Positions 18,317 to 28,284 of a DNA stretch of 64,000 nt are shown piece by piece (the first letter of the stretch is position 1; the number at the start of each line of letters is the position of its first letter). Position numbers and translations under genes: made by a program. The notes beneath the pieces were generated by a model. The model was not told the DNA's origin. It ran no database searches and saw only the letters and a program-made list of their open reading frames with translations. The stretch is from Mixta calida (GTDB lineage Bacteria; Pseudomonadota; Gammaproteobacteria; Enterobacterales; Enterobacteriaceae), in the NCBI RefSeq assembly GCF_002953215.1, contig NZ_CP026378.1, positions 1,656,540 to 1,720,539 on the forward strand, in the 5' to 3' direction.

Positions 18317-19711
18317 TCATGCTGCCTTGCGGCGACGCATCCACCAGCCAAAGCCCAGCATGATAAACCACAGCGGCGTCACCATCAGCGCGTTGCGCGT
18401 ATCTTCCTGCAGCGTCAGCAGAACGATAACGAAAGCGAAGAAGGCCAGACAGACCCAGCACATCACTTTGCCCAGCGGCATCTTGAAGGTGGACTGCTGG
18501 TGACGCTGCGGATACTGCTTACGGTATGCCATATAAGAGCAGAGAATGATGCTCCAGACGAACATAAACAGGATGGCCGAAACGGTGGTCACCATGGTGA
18601 AAACCGTCATTACATTTGGAATCAGGTAGATCAGCGCCACGCCCGCCAGCAGGCAGAAGCAGGAGAAGAACAGCCCGGAGGTCGGCACCGCGCGCGCGGA
18701 AAGACGACCAAAGGTGCGGTGCGCCACGCCCTGTTCCGCCAGGCCATAGAGCATGCGGCTGGTGGAGAAGATGCCGCTGTTTGCAGAGGAGGCCGCAGAG
18801 GTCAGCACCACAAAGTTGACGATGCTGGCCGCCGCCGGCAGGCCAATCAGCATAAACATTTCAACGAACGGGCTGCGGTCGGCCACAACGCTGCTCCACG
18901 GCGTAACCGCCATGATTACCATCAGCGCCAGCACGTAAAACATAATAACGCGCAGCGGAATTGCATTGATGGCGCGCGGCAGCACCTTGTGCGGATCGTG
19001 GGTTTCCGCCGCTGCGGTGCCCACCAGCTCGATGCCGACGAAGGCGAAAACAGCGATCTGGAAGCCAGCGAAGAAGCCGCTCAGTCCTTTCGGGAACATG
19101 CCACCGTGATCCCAGATATTCGAAAGCGCCGCGGTGCCGCCGCCGGGGGATGGATAGTGCATCGCCACCAGTACGATACCGGTCACGATCAGCGCAACGA
19201 TGGCGACGATTTTGATAATCGCGAACCAGAACTCCAGCTCGCCGAACATCTTCACCGTCACGATATTTAGCGCGAGGAACACCAGCACGCAGAGCAGGGC
19301 GCTCATCCAGATGGAGAAGTCAGGGAACCAGAGCTGGAAATAGGCGCTGATCGCCACCACATCGGCGATGCCGGTCACCACCCAGCAGAACCAGTAGGTC
19401 CAGCCGGTAAAGTAGCCTGCCCAGGGGCCGAGCAGGTCGGCGGCAAAATCGCTAAAAGATTTGTATTCCAGATTTGACAGCAGCAGTTCGCCCATCGCGC
19501 GCATGACGAAAAACAGCATAAATCCGATGATCATATAGACGAAAATGATCGACGGACCCGCCAGACTGATCGTTTTCCCCGACCCCATAAACAGGCCGGT
19601 GCCGATGGCACCGCCGATAGCCATCAGCTGAATATGACGATTATGAAGGCTGCGCCGGAGCTTATCCGGGCCTTCTGCTTTTTGCAGCGTAGTTTTAACG
19701 TTGTCTACCAT
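18317..19711 (-). CDS. cycA: D-serine/D-alanine/glycine:H+ symporter
   Basis: The 464-residue APC-superfamily permease has 12 membrane segments. It is close to E. coli CycA through long blocks (HIQLMAIGGAIGTGLFMGSG, FVGIELVG, FSTSRML). It imports glycine, D-alanine and D-serine across the inner membrane. E. coli cycA is elsewhere on its chromosome, so this location is a lineage-specific arrangement. 19712-20006 upstream is AT-rich with no gene recognised. Confidence 0.93.
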   Translation of the reverse strand: MVDNVKTTLQKAEGPDKLRRSLHNRHIQLMAIGGAIGTGLFMGSGKTISLAGPSIIFVYMIIGFMLFFVMRAMGELLLSNLEYKSFSDFAADLLGPWAGYFTGWTYWFCWVVTGIADVVAISAYFQLWFPDFSIWMSALLCVLVFLALNIVTVKMFGELEFWFAIIKIVAIVALIVTGIVLVAMHYPSPGGGTAALSNIWDHGGMFPKGLSGFFAGFQIAVFAFVGIELVGTAAAETHDPHKVLPRAINAIPLRVIMFYVLALMVIMAVTPWSSVVADRSPFVEMFMLIGLPAAASIVNFVVLTSAASSANSGIFSTSRMLYGLAEQGVAHRTFGRLSARAVPTSGLFFSCFCLLAGVALIYLIPNVMTVFTMVTTVSAILFMFVWSIILCSYMAYRKQYPQRHQQSTFKMPLGKVMCWVCLAFFAFVIVLLTLQEDTRNALMVTPLWFIMLGFGWWMRRRKAA

Positions 19712-20006
19712 AAAATGGTTCCTGTCTGTGATGTTGTGCGGCTCTGCTGGCCGATATTTATCGTTCTTACCGGCAGGTAAGTTGGCATAAGATAGTGTAA
19801 TTAACGGATTAACAGCTAATGATTTTTGCCAATCCTACAGGATCTCTTGCGCGATGTTGGCATCATTTATTTACGTCTTGTGCAAAGGCACAACTTTTAT
19901 GCAGCATTGGTATAAAAAAACACATCATTGACCTCTTTTGCAGCAAACGACGGCGGAATGACTACACTTACCGGGTAACCGCAACGGCGGCTAACGGGAG
20001 AAACAG

Positions 20007-20705
20007 GTGAAAGGTATTGCGATCGCGCTGGCGATCATTCTGGCCGTGCTGGCGGGTTTTCCCTGGCTTGAGCGTCATCTGCCGTCGCACCTGAATCCGT
20101 TTGCGCCGCTTTTAGTGACCGATCCGCCTGGTTGGGTCACCCGCTACAAGCTGCAGCGCATCCGTCACGATCCCGCCGCCTGCCTGGCGGTGCTGGAGCG
20201 TGCGCGGGAGGCGGGGCTGGTAAGTTTTACCCAGCCGCCTCCGATGAGCGGCGCTTGTCCGTTGGCGGCGCCGATTCGCATCCAGCGCTTCGCCGATGTA
20301 AGGCTCAGCAGCAGCTTTCTTGCCAGCTGTCCGTTGGCGGTCAGCAGCACGATGTTTGTACTACAGGCAGACAGGCGCGCGCGCTCCGGCCCTCTGCATT
20401 CGTCGCTGAGGCAGATTGAACATGTCGGCAGCTACGCCTGCCGGAATATTTATCATCGTGCGCAGGGGCGGCGAAGCGAGCATGCAACGGCGGATGCGTG
20501 GGATGTGACGGCGTTCCGGCTGGCGAACGGCACACGCATCAGCGTTGGACGCGACTGGCGCAGGCCTGATGAAGCGAGCGATTTACTACATCAGTGGTTC
20601 AACGACAGCTGCGCCTGGTTTGGCAATACGTTGGGGCCGGACTATAACGCGGCGCACGCCACACATTTTCATCTGGGGATGCGGGGCTATGGAATTTGCC
20701 GTTAA
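20007..20705 (+). CDS. Extensin-like (M15-type) protein
   Basis: The 232-residue protein has an N-terminal membrane anchor or signal (about 1-18) and an extensin-like C-terminal domain. The SEHATADAWDVTAF and HATHFHLGMRGYGICR motifs (His/Asp/His) resemble the metal site of D,D-carboxypeptidases of the VanY/M15 group. Four or more Cys suggest disulfides in the periplasm. It is probably envelope-related; the substrate is unproven. Confidence 0.82.
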   Translation: MKGIAIALAIILAVLAGFPWLERHLPSHLNPFAPLLVTDPPGWVTRYKLQRIRHDPAACLAVLERAREAGLVSFTQPPPMSGACPLAAPIRIQRFADVRLSSSFLASCPLAVSSTMFVLQADRRARSGPLHSSLRQIEHVGSYACRNIYHRAQGRRSEHATADAWDVTAFRLANGTRISVGRDWRRPDEASDLLHQWFNDSCAWFGNTLGPDYNAAHATHFHLGMRGYGICR

Positions 20706-21333
20706 CGGTGGCGATTTTTAGCACAGCGGCGAAAAAATTTATTATCACGGCAGTGATAATTCACGCTTCCGGGACATTTTTTTTAGTGAATAAAAACTAA
20801 TATGACATCTCAGAACTTCTAATATAAATTATAATAATCATTTACAGCGATTATTACCTGCCAATCAGAAATTTAATTTTTTGCGCTTTCATTTTGTTTA
20901 CAAAACAGTGATATCTATTAGCCTGTGTTATGTTTTTCGCGGGTACTCTGTAGAAAACCAGGATTATCCTGGATTGCGTCTGGCCGCGGCTGAGTTATAG
21001 TTTGTTGCAGATCACAAAAATCCATTCTATGAAAACAGCAAGGGGATTGAATATTTTTAAGAAAAATCTTACTCTTTCTCCATTGGCGATTGGAAATGTA
21101 TAAAAGCAGCGCTAATGAATATAACTTTACTAAATTACAAGGATTTAATAAGTCTACTTAAGACATTAAGTTTACATCTGCTTAACGGACCCTAAATGCA
21201 GCCTTTTTAAACATCAGTCCGTTGAACAATATAATTAAAAAAATTTTTCGAGAGCATTTAATTTTTTGTTACATCGGTGGCAGTTTGACTTAAACCACGG
21301 CGCGAGCAGGTAGCGCGTACCGGTGAGGCTTTA
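20706..21333. other. AT-rich intergenic region upstream of sdiA
   Basis: There are 628 bp without a supported gene. The one clear structure is a dyad CCAGGATTATCCTGG (20958-20972, 7-bp arms), possibly an operator. Many stop codons occur in all frames. Confidence 0.6.
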
Positions 21334-22056
21334 ATGACGTTCGATGATTACTTTGCCTGGCGCAGGGAGGTCGAGGCTCAGTTTTTTTTACTGAATAACA
21401 CGAAAGAGTTAACAAAAGCGTTGCAACAGCAGATTGAAGCGCTGGGGCTGGATCACTTTGCCTTATTTATTCGCCATCCAGTACCTTTTACCCGGCCTAA
21501 AACCTTTCTTTTCACCACATACCCACCTTGCTGGATAAAGCGATACGAAAATGAAAACTATTATGCCGTCGATCCTATTTTGCAGGAGTGTTCACTGCCG
21601 GGAAAATTTATAGCCTGGGGGGATGCCGTTTCGGATAAGAATGAAATATTCTGGCGTGAGGCAAAAGCGTACGGATTGACATCAGGCTTCTCTTGTTCGC
21701 TGATGGCGTCCAATCGCGCAACGGGTATATTATCGGTAGTATCCAAAAAAGCGTTAAATATGTCGCATATGTTGCCGGAACAGCAGTTAAGACTACAGTA
21801 TCTATTGGACCTGTCTTTGCAATCGTTACTGCGCTTAGATGATGTATCCATGCGGATTTTAGATATAACCTTAAGTTCGCGTGAACTGGAAATTTTAAAA
21901 TGGACAGCGGAAGGGAAAACGGCAGCCGAGATTTCATTGATACTTTCTATCTCGCCTTACACGGTTAACTTCCATCAGAAGAATTTACAAAAGCGGTTTA
22001 ATGCGCCAAATAAAACCCAGGTTGCCAGCTATGCGGCCGCCATTGGCTTGCTGTAA
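21334..22056 (+). CDS. sdiA: LuxR-type quorum-sensing regulator SdiA
   Basis: The 240-residue protein has an N-terminal autoinducer-binding domain (about 15-160) and a C-terminal LuxR HTH (about 178-236, SSRELEILKWTAEGKTAAEI). Strong identity to E. coli SdiA is visible in RHPVPFTRPK (48-57) and ISPYTVNFHQKNLQKRFNAPNKTQVA. It also holds the SdiA position ahead of yecF-uvrY. Unlike the orphan SdiA of E. coli and Salmonella, a luxI gene follows in the same direction. In Pantoea/Erwinia such orthologs are called PhzR or ExpR. Confidence 0.93.
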   Translation: MTFDDYFAWRREVEAQFFLLNNTKELTKALQQQIEALGLDHFALFIRHPVPFTRPKTFLFTTYPPCWIKRYENENYYAVDPILQECSLPGKFIAWGDAVSDKNEIFWREAKAYGLTSGFSCSLMASNRATGILSVVSKKALNMSHMLPEQQLRLQYLLDLSLQSLLRLDDVSMRILDITLSSRELEILKWTAEGKTAAEISLILSISPYTVNFHQKNLQKRFNAPNKTQVASYAAAIGLL

Positions 22057-22066
22057 ATAGGATTGC

Positions 22067-22086
22067 AACTACTAAATTTAGTAGTT
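22067..22086. promoter_or_regulatory. Perfect 20-bp lux-box-like palindrome
   Basis: AACTACTAAATTTAGTAGTT is a perfect 20-bp palindrome and has the CT-N12-AG core of LuxR-family operators. It lies between the sdiA stop and luxI, about 100 bp before the luxI start, so SdiA probably controls luxI from here. Confidence 0.7.
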
Positions 22087-22185
22087 TCATAAGGTTAACC
22101 GGTTGTCTACCCTTCGGCCGGGGTATCAGCTGGGTAAACGCCGTATACATACGGCTCAAACGAGGGAGTGCGACAGGGGAATATG

Positions 22186-22803
22186 ATGAAGATTATCCAA
22201 ACCCAGCTAAAGGATATGCCATCCTCGTTATTGGCTGAATTGGGCAGTTATCGTTACAGTGTGTTTGCGCGCGGTGAAGGGTGGTCGATACCCTCGCGGC
22301 TCAGTACGCCGGGACAGGAGTACGATCGCTTCGACCGTTCCGACGTAACGTGGCTTATCGCCTGGCATGTACGTTTTGGCATCTGCGGTTGCGCCCGCCT
22401 GATGCAGTGGCAGGAACCCGGCAATATTGAAGGCTTCAGCGTACCGTTCGATCGTAAAGAGGCGGTCTGGGAAATGTCGCGTTTCTCCGCGCGTCTTGAC
22501 GTTGACCATGAACTGCCGCTAACCATTCTCTGGCATGCTGTCCAGCTGGCGGAGCTGTCGGGCATCGATTATCTGGTCAGTGCCGCCACGCCGATGCTGG
22601 AGCAGATGTTTGAACAGCACAACGTGGGGTTCGAGCCTTTAACGCCGGGATTAATTCAGTCTGAAGACAATCTGTTCGCAGTAAAAATTCCGGTGAAACA
22701 GCAGGGTCTGGCGGAGAAGTATCGCGGCGCGCGCCGTTTCAGCCCGGAAGAGGTGTTGCCTTCGCTGGGCGTTTCTATCAACTGGCAGTCGCACGGGCGT
22801 TAA
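22186..22803 (+). CDS. Acyl-homoserine lactone synthase (LuxI family)
   Basis: The 205-residue LuxI-type enzyme makes an N-acyl homoserine lactone from SAM and acyl-ACP. The invariant residues are all seen: R23, F27, W33, D47, D50, R71, E96, S98 and R99 (blocks RYSVFARGEGW, EYDRFD, WEMSRF). The start was set at the second ATG of ATGATG, 5 bp after AGGGGA; GTG at 22168 and ATG at 22183 are alternatives. It is probably the PhzI/ExpI lineage proposed as the lost partner of SdiA. Acyl-chain specificity cannot be predicted. Confidence 0.92.
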   Translation: MKIIQTQLKDMPSSLLAELGSYRYSVFARGEGWSIPSRLSTPGQEYDRFDRSDVTWLIAWHVRFGICGCARLMQWQEPGNIEGFSVPFDRKEAVWEMSRFSARLDVDHELPLTILWHAVQLAELSGIDYLVSAATPMLEQMFEQHNVGFEPLTPGLIQSEDNLFAVKIPVKQQGLAEKYRGARRFSPEEVLPSLGVSINWQSHGR

Positions 22804-23147
22804 TGCCAGCGGGTCCAGAGCGTAATCAGCAACCATGCGGCCAGCACCCAGCACAGCACGGCGCTGGCCAGCGCGAGCGGCAGACGCATTATGCCGATAA
22901 AAAACCATAACGAGAGAAGATAGAGAAAGTAGGGCAAAATCGCCCACATGCCGAAAATGATGGTGGCGCGCAGCGCTGCCGAGCCCTTATCTGTTGCGAC
23001 AAGGTAGTGCGCAATCAGCGCAAATGTTGGAAAGAGCGGCAACAGCCCGGCGATATAGTAATTCTTACTCTTCGCCAGCAGGCCAATCGCCACCACCACG
23101 AATGCGCCAATCAGCGCTTTAAGCAACAGACCCATTGTTTTGTCCAT
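22800..23147 (-). CDS. glpM: GlpM family membrane protein
   Basis: The 115-residue hydrophobic protein has about four membrane segments and is similar to GlpM (begins MDKTMGLLLKALIGAF). The start at 23147 replaces a longer frame with a charged, unlikely N-terminus. GlpM was linked to alginate in Pseudomonas; its role in enterics is unclear. It overlaps the luxI stop by 4 bp in convergent orientation. Confidence 0.82.
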   Translation of the reverse strand: MDKTMGLLLKALIGAFVVVAIGLLAKSKNYYIAGLLPLFPTFALIAHYLVATDKGSAALRATIIFGMWAILPYFLYLLSLWFFIGIMRLPLALASAVLCWVLAAWLLITLWTRWH

Positions 23148-23202
23148 GTTAAAAGATTTAACATGCGTGAATGCTGTCGCAAAATCAATGGGTTCGTGAT
23201 AG

Positions 23203-23427
23203 TTAACGGCGGTATGCGGCCTTAATCTGACTGATTGTCTGACTGAACGTTTCCGCCTGCTGCGGATCGTCCAACTGGGCGATAACACGTTCCATGTTGA
23301 TAATGACTTTGCCCGCGTCCGCCTGACCCATGCCTTTCAGCATCATCGTGACCATCGCTTTCAGGCAGGCCACTTCATTCGCCAGGGTTTTTGTCTCTTC
23401 CGAAGTGGTAAAATCGTTCTGACCCAT
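23203..23427 (-). CDS. yecF: YecF (DUF2594)
   Basis: This 74-residue soluble helical protein of the DUF2594 family has unknown function. The pattern NEVACLKAMVTMMLKGMGQADAG is typical. It sits between sdiA and uvrY as in E. coli and has a good AGGAG ribosome binding site. Confidence 0.93.
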   Translation of the reverse strand: MGQNDFTTSEETKTLANEVACLKAMVTMMLKGMGQADAGKVIINMERVIAQLDDPQQAETFSQTISQIKAAYRR

Positions 23428-23902
23428 AGTTTCTCCTTGATAATCCTGTGTAAATATTCAGGCCGTTACTTACATCCCGAACCTGGCAAAGTATAACATA
23501 AATTATGAGACCGCTTTCTCACACCGCGCCGTGGATTGCGGAATAATTCACCATCTGAATCATCTGCATAAAATAAAAGCTGGACGTTATTTGGAGTGAG
23601 AAAAAACCTGACAATGTAATTATTAATAAAAAACTCATCACACAAGTTATCATCGCAACCTGTTGTATATAAACACCTTTTTCTTTAATTTTCTCTTTAC
23701 TTATTTTTAATGCTTTTGACTTTTTATTATCTGGGTCGATGAAAACATTTCACAAAATTGTGAATAAGAGACGTGCAGGAATGCTATTAGCGCCATCTAA
23801 AAAAACGGTGAATTATGTTCAAACCTGCAACAAAAAAGAGTAACATTAAGCGGCTTAATTAAAGCGTCCCATAAACATCACCATTTCCGGAGAAATCCTC
23901 TT
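23428..23902. other. AT-rich uvrY upstream region
   Basis: There are 475 bp without a supported gene. It carries a dyad TTCACAAAATTGTGAA (23749-23764) about 140 bp before uvrY, a possible operator; it is not a CRP site (arms are in inverted order). A 15-codon frame at 23815 is too weak to call. Confidence 0.5.
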
Positions 23903-24562
23903 TTGATTAGCATTCTTCTTGTGGATGACCACGAACTGGTACGCGCAGGGATTCGTCGCATACTGGAAGATATCAAAGGTATTCAGGTAGCCGGCGAGGC
24001 ATGCTGCGGTGAGGACGCGGTGAAATGGTGTCGTACAAATCAGGTAGATGTGATCCTGATGGACATGAACATGCCAGGCATCGGCGGTCTGGAGGCCACA
24101 CGCAAAATCGTGCGTTTCAATCCTGACGCTAAAATCATCATGTTGACTATCCATACGGAAAATCCGCTGCCGGCGAAGGTGATGCAGGCAGGAGCCGCGG
24201 GCTATTTGAGCAAAGGCGCTGCGCCGCAGGAAGTGATCAGCGCCATTCGCTCCGTACATGCGGGACAGCGTTACATCGCTTCCGATATCGCGCAACAGAT
24301 GGCGCTGAGCCAGATTGAGCCTGAAAAGAGCGAATCTCCCTTTAGCTGTTTGTCGGAACGGGAATTGCAGATTATGCTGATGATTACCAAAGGGCAGAAA
24401 GTGACAGATATTTCTGAACAGCTTAATCTGAGCCCTAAAACCGTCAACAGCTACCGTTACCGAATGTTTAGCAAACTGAATATCAGTGGCGACGTAGAGT
24501 TGACGCATCTGGCCATCCGGCATGGCCTGTTTAATGCGGAGTCGTTGATCAGTAGTGAGTGA
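23903..24562 (+). CDS. uvrY: Response regulator UvrY (GacA/SirA)
   Basis: The 219-residue NarL/FixJ-type regulator starts at TTG. Its receiver domain (1-120) carries the phospho-acceptor Asp54 ([10 protein letters not shown]) and the C-terminal LuxR HTH is at about 145-205. Partner of sensor kinase BarA, it activates csrB/csrC sRNAs and so controls carbon storage, motility and virulence. Near identity to E. coli UvrY is visible throughout. uvrC overlaps its last codons. Confidence 0.97.
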   Translation: MISILLVDDHELVRAGIRRILEDIKGIQVAGEACCGEDAVKWCRTNQVDVILMDMNMPGIGGLEATRKIVRFNPDAKIIMLTIHTENPLPAKVMQAGAAGYLSKGAAPQEVISAIRSVHAGQRYIASDIAQQMALSQIEPEKSESPFSCLSERELQIMLMITKGQKVTDISEQLNLSPKTVNSYRYRMFSKLNISGDVELTHLAIRHGLFNAESLISSE

Positions 24563-26387
24563 AGTCTTTGACGCAAAATCTTTTCTGAAAACCGTCACCA
24601 GTCAGCCAGGCGTATACCGCATGTATGACGGTGACGGTACGGTTATCTACGTTGGTAAAGCGAAAGATCTGAAGAAACGCCTCAGCAGCTACTTCCGCAG
24701 CAATCTTGCCAGCCGTAAAACCGAAGCGCTGGTGGCCAATATTCACCATATTGATGTCACCGTTACGCATACCGAAACCGAAGCGCTGCTGCTTGAACAT
24801 AATTACATTAAGCTCTATCAGCCTCGTTACAACGTGCTGCTGCGCGACGATAAATCTTACCCCTATATCTTTCTGAGCGGCGATCCCCATCCGCGTCTGG
24901 CGATCCATCGTGGCGCCAAACATGCGAAAGGCGAATATTTCGGCCCCTTTCCTAACGGTTACGCGGTGCGCGAAACGCTGGCTCTGCTGCAAAAAATCTT
25001 CCCCGTGCGGCAGTGTGAAAATAGCGTCTACCGCAACCGTTCGCGTCCCTGTCTGCAATATCAAATTGGTCGCTGTCTGGGCCCGTGCGTCGCCGGACTG
25101 GTAAGCGAGGAAGAGTATGCTCAGCAGACGGAATATGTTCGCCTTTTTCTGTCCGGTAAAGACGATCAGGTGTTGAACATGCTGGTCAGCCGCATGGAGC
25201 AGGCCAGCCAGTCGCTACGCTTTGAGGAGGCCGGGCGCCTGCGCGATCAGATCCAGGCCGTTCGCCGCGTGACGGAAAAGCAGTTTGTATCCAATCAGGG
25301 CGACGACCTGGACGTTATCGGCGTCTCCTATGATGCGGGTATGGCCTGCCTGCACGTGCTCTTTATTCGTCAGGGCAAAGTCCTGGGCAGCCGCAGCTAT
25401 TTCCCCAAAATTCCTGGCGGCACCGAGCTGGCGGAAGTGGTGCAAACCTTTGTCGGCCAGTTTTATTTGCAGGGCAGCGAATCGCGTACGCTGCCAGGCG
25501 AGATCCTGCTCGATTTTAATCTGCCAGAACGCGAGCTGTTGGCGGAATCACTCAGCGAGCTGGCCGGACGCAAAATTCATATACAGAGCAAACCGCGCGG
25601 CGATCGCGCGCGTTATTTGAAGCTGGCGCGCACCAATGCGGCAACGGCGCTGGTGACCAAATTAACCCAGCAGTCTACCATTCATCAGCGGCTGACGGCG
25701 CTGGCTGAAGTGCTGCATCTGCCACAGATAAAACGCATGGAGTGTTTTGATATCAGTCACACCATGGGCGAGCAGACGGTTGCGTCCTGCGTCGTGTTTG
25801 ACAGCAATGGTCCGGCGCGAGCGGAATATCGCCGCTATAATATTACCGGCATTACGCCCGGTGATGATTACGCGGCAATGAATCAGGTGCTGCGCCGTCG
25901 TTACGGTAAGGCGCTGGAGCCGGAAAAGGTGCCGGATGTCATTTTGATCGACGGCGGTAAAGGCCAGCTGGCGCAGGCGAAAGAGGTTTTCGCCGAGCTG
26001 GAGGTGAGTTGGGACAAAAATCATCCGCTGCTGCTGGGCGTGGCGAAAGGCAGCGATCGTAAAGCTGGCCTGGAGACACTGTTCCTGGAGCCGGTAGGCG
26101 AGGGGTTCTCCCTGCCGCCCGATTCGCCGGCGCTGCATGTGATCCAGCATATTCGTGATGATTCTCACAATCATGCGATTACCGGGCATCGCAATAAACG
26201 CGCCAAAGTAAAAAATACCAGCGCGCTGGAAAGCATCGAGGGCATCGGCCCGAAACGGCGCCAGCAACTGCTGAAGTATATGGGCGGCCTGCAACCGCTG
26301 ATGAACGCCTCGGTGGAGGAGATAGCCAAAGTACCCGGCATTTCTCACGCCCTGGCGGAGAAAATCTTTTACTCGTTAAAACACTAG
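24555..26387 (+). CDS. uvrC: Excinuclease ABC subunit C
   Basis: This 610-residue nucleotide excision repair nuclease makes both incisions at UvrAB-marked lesions. Order: GIY-YIG domain at the N-terminus ([20 protein letters not shown]), UVR motif around 205-240, RNase H-like domain ([30 protein letters not shown]), and C-terminal helix-hairpin-helix pair. It starts with GTG inside the 3' end of uvrY (8-nt overlap), as in other enterics. Confidence 0.97.
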   Translation: MSEVFDAKSFLKTVTSQPGVYRMYDGDGTVIYVGKAKDLKKRLSSYFRSNLASRKTEALVANIHHIDVTVTHTETEALLLEHNYIKLYQPRYNVLLRDDKSYPYIFLSGDPHPRLAIHRGAKHAKGEYFGPFPNGYAVRETLALLQKIFPVRQCENSVYRNRSRPCLQYQIGRCLGPCVAGLVSEEEYAQQTEYVRLFLSGKDDQVLNMLVSRMEQASQSLRFEEAGRLRDQIQAVRRVTEKQFVSNQGDDLDVIGVSYDAGMACLHVLFIRQGKVLGSRSYFPKIPGGTELAEVVQTFVGQFYLQGSESRTLPGEILLDFNLPERELLAESLSELAGRKIHIQSKPRGDRARYLKLARTNAATALVTKLTQQSTIHQRLTALAEVLHLPQIKRMECFDISHTMGEQTVASCVVFDSNGPARAEYRRYNITGITPGDDYAAMNQVLRRRYGKALEPEKVPDVILIDGGKGQLAQAKEVFAELEVSWDKNHPLLLGVAKGSDRKAGLETLFLEPVGEGFSLPPDSPALHVIQHIRDDSHNHAITGHRNKRAKVKNTSALESIEGIGPKRRQQLLKYMGGLQPLMNASVEEIAKVPGISHALAEKIFYSLKH

Positions 26388-26458
26388 CATTGAAACCCTG
26401 GTGGCAATGTAGCAACATACGGGTAAACCCTACTCATGCCAGACAGTTAGCGTACCTT

Positions 26459-27007
26459 ATGCAATTGAATATTCCGACGTGGCTCACCCTGTTTCGTGTC
26501 GTCCTGATTCCTTTTTTTGTACTGGCATTCTATCTGCCGTTCCACTGGGGACCGATGGCATGCGCTATCATCTTTGTGGTGGCGGCGATTACCGACTGGT
26601 TTGACGGCTTTCTGGCCCGGCGCTGGAAACAGTCCACCCGTTTCGGCGCCTTTCTCGATCCGGTGGCTGATAAGGTGATGGTGGCGATGGCGCTGGTGCT
26701 GGTAGCGGAGCATTTTCACGCCTGGTGGATTACCCTGCCGGCGGCCACCATGATCGCGCGCGAAATCATTATTTCGGCGCTGCGAGAATGGATGGCGGAG
26801 ATCGGCAAGCGCAGCAGCGTGGCTGTTTCCTGGATTGGCAAAGTAAAGACAACAGCGCAGATGCTGGCGTTGGTGGCGCTGCTCTGGCATCCTAACCAGC
26901 TGGTTTCAGGCATCGGCGTCGTTGCGCTTTATATCGCTGCGGTGCTAACTTTTTGGTCAATGTTTCAATACCTGAGCGCCGCCCGTGGCGATTTGCTTGA
27001 ACATTGA
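26459..27007 (+). CDS. pgsA: CDP-diacylglycerol-glycerol-3-phosphate 3-phosphatidyltransferase
   Basis: The 182-residue inner-membrane enzyme makes phosphatidylglycerol phosphate. The CDP-alcohol phosphotransferase motif (D-G-A-R-G-D-D) is seen in [10 protein letters not shown]...[10 protein letters not shown] near residues 42-68. The start at [13 protein letters not shown] equals the E. coli N-terminus; the longer upstream frame is not supported. It follows uvrC by 71 bp. Confidence 0.96.
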   Translation: MQLNIPTWLTLFRVVLIPFFVLAFYLPFHWGPMACAIIFVVAAITDWFDGFLARRWKQSTRFGAFLDPVADKVMVAMALVLVAEHFHAWWITLPAATMIAREIIISALREWMAEIGKRSSVAVSWIGKVKTTAQMLALVALLWHPNQLVSGIGVVALYIAAVLTFWSMFQYLSAARGDLLEH

Positions 27008-27057
27008 TCGATACGATGTAAAAAACGGCAACCGCTCCAAAGGTGAGGATAATTTTA

Positions 27058-27085
27058 TTGACTCACTGACGCAGGCCGGTAGAAT
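27058..27085 (+). promoter_or_regulatory. Promoter of tRNA-Gly (glyW)
   Basis: The -35 TTGACT (27058-27063), 16-bp spacer and -10 TAGAAT (27080-27085) lie about 70 bp before the tRNA. Confidence 0.65.
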
Positions 27086-27155
27086 GCAATGCATGAGATG
27101 GCTACAGGCCGTCGACAGTAAAAGCGCACGATTAAAAGGCGAATTTTTTGTAAAT

Positions 27156-27231
<76 letters not shown>

Positions 27232-27270
27232 GTTATAGTTTGCAGATCTTCGCGATCTGTAAAATGCGAA

Positions 27271-27295
27271 AAAGGGCCTTTCGGCCCTTTTTTTG
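27271..27295 (+). terminator. Terminator after glyW
   Basis: AAAGGGCC (27271-27278) pairs with GGCCCTTT (27283-27290) around TTTC and is followed by more T. It marks the left edge of the accessory island. Confidence 0.88.
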
Positions 27296-28284
27296 TATCT
27301 AAAATCTTCCTGCAAAACCCTCTGTAAGCAGCTTACCGTACTTCTCCTGCCGAGCCGGATATTCCTCTACCTTAAAATTTATTGCATTTAAATAAACCGC
27401 GATTTTTCAAAAACTGTTATTAAAGTGGCAGTTTACCTTTTCCGTTGATTACTAATTCTATTAATTATTAATAACTTTTTATTCCCTTCCAAAATTAATT
27501 AAAGGTTGTTGATTTTTTTTATATATATAATTTTCATTATGTCAATTAATGGAAGGCGTAAAAAAAATATATGCAGGTTATTGATTTAACGAAAGTATTT
27601 TTCTTCTTATTAAGAAAAACAATATCATTTTACCGTGAGAGAAATGTGCGGCTTCTGGTTTAACGATAAAATATCAGATAATCTACATATGCAGCCCAGC
27701 AGGTTATAGCCTTCAAGGAAATATATAGATAACCATGTCAATGCGCAGTGTAACTGGCATTGAAAATAGTAAATGGTAAAAGCTATATTATCAAAATTTT
27801 GCTATTGAAGTTTTTTGTTTTTAGTTGATGGTAAGTCTGTCTGATTTTTATTAATTACAAATGGCCGAAACTACCTTTTACAACTCGCCTTAACAGAAAG
27901 GAGATAATATATTTTAGCTCGTTTTTTAAATTGTTATCAGTAAATTCACCTCTGCTCAGGTGATGATTGCAACTGAAGATTGACAGCGTTAACGGATAAA
28001 ATAGTTAATAACGGAATGGTATTTTCTTTTGCGTTAAGTCCATTTTAACCCAATAAGTTGTTAACCTTAAGCTGCTATTATTTATATACTCTGGAGCTGT
28101 TTAAAACGGTGCAACTTTGTCAACAAGAAGCGCTGTCTCGCACTATTGAAAAAAATAATAAATTTAATGGCAATGTAAGCCATTGAAGCTGTTGCCTTGG
28201 TGGGGATTACCAGGAATCAATGATTCTTATCCGTTTGTTAATCAAGGCGTTATCAACAATGATCGTTATTACAGGTAAAATGAA
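27296..28284. other. AT-rich leader region of the accessory island
   Basis: About 990 bp are strikingly AT-rich with no supportable gene (longest frame about 30 codons, near 27571). It probably holds the tpsA promoter and silencer (H-NS-type) binding sites; no clear promoter could be chosen among many AT-rich candidates. No integrase remnant or copy of the glyW 3' end is seen. Confidence 0.55.

Noticed and set aside
23751..23762. CRP site before uvrY
   Set aside because: The arms are TCACA-N4-TGTGA, the reverse order of the CRP site.
27232..27300. attL-type integration in the glyW 3' end
   Set aside because: No second copy of the glyW 3' end and no integrase were found at the other island border.
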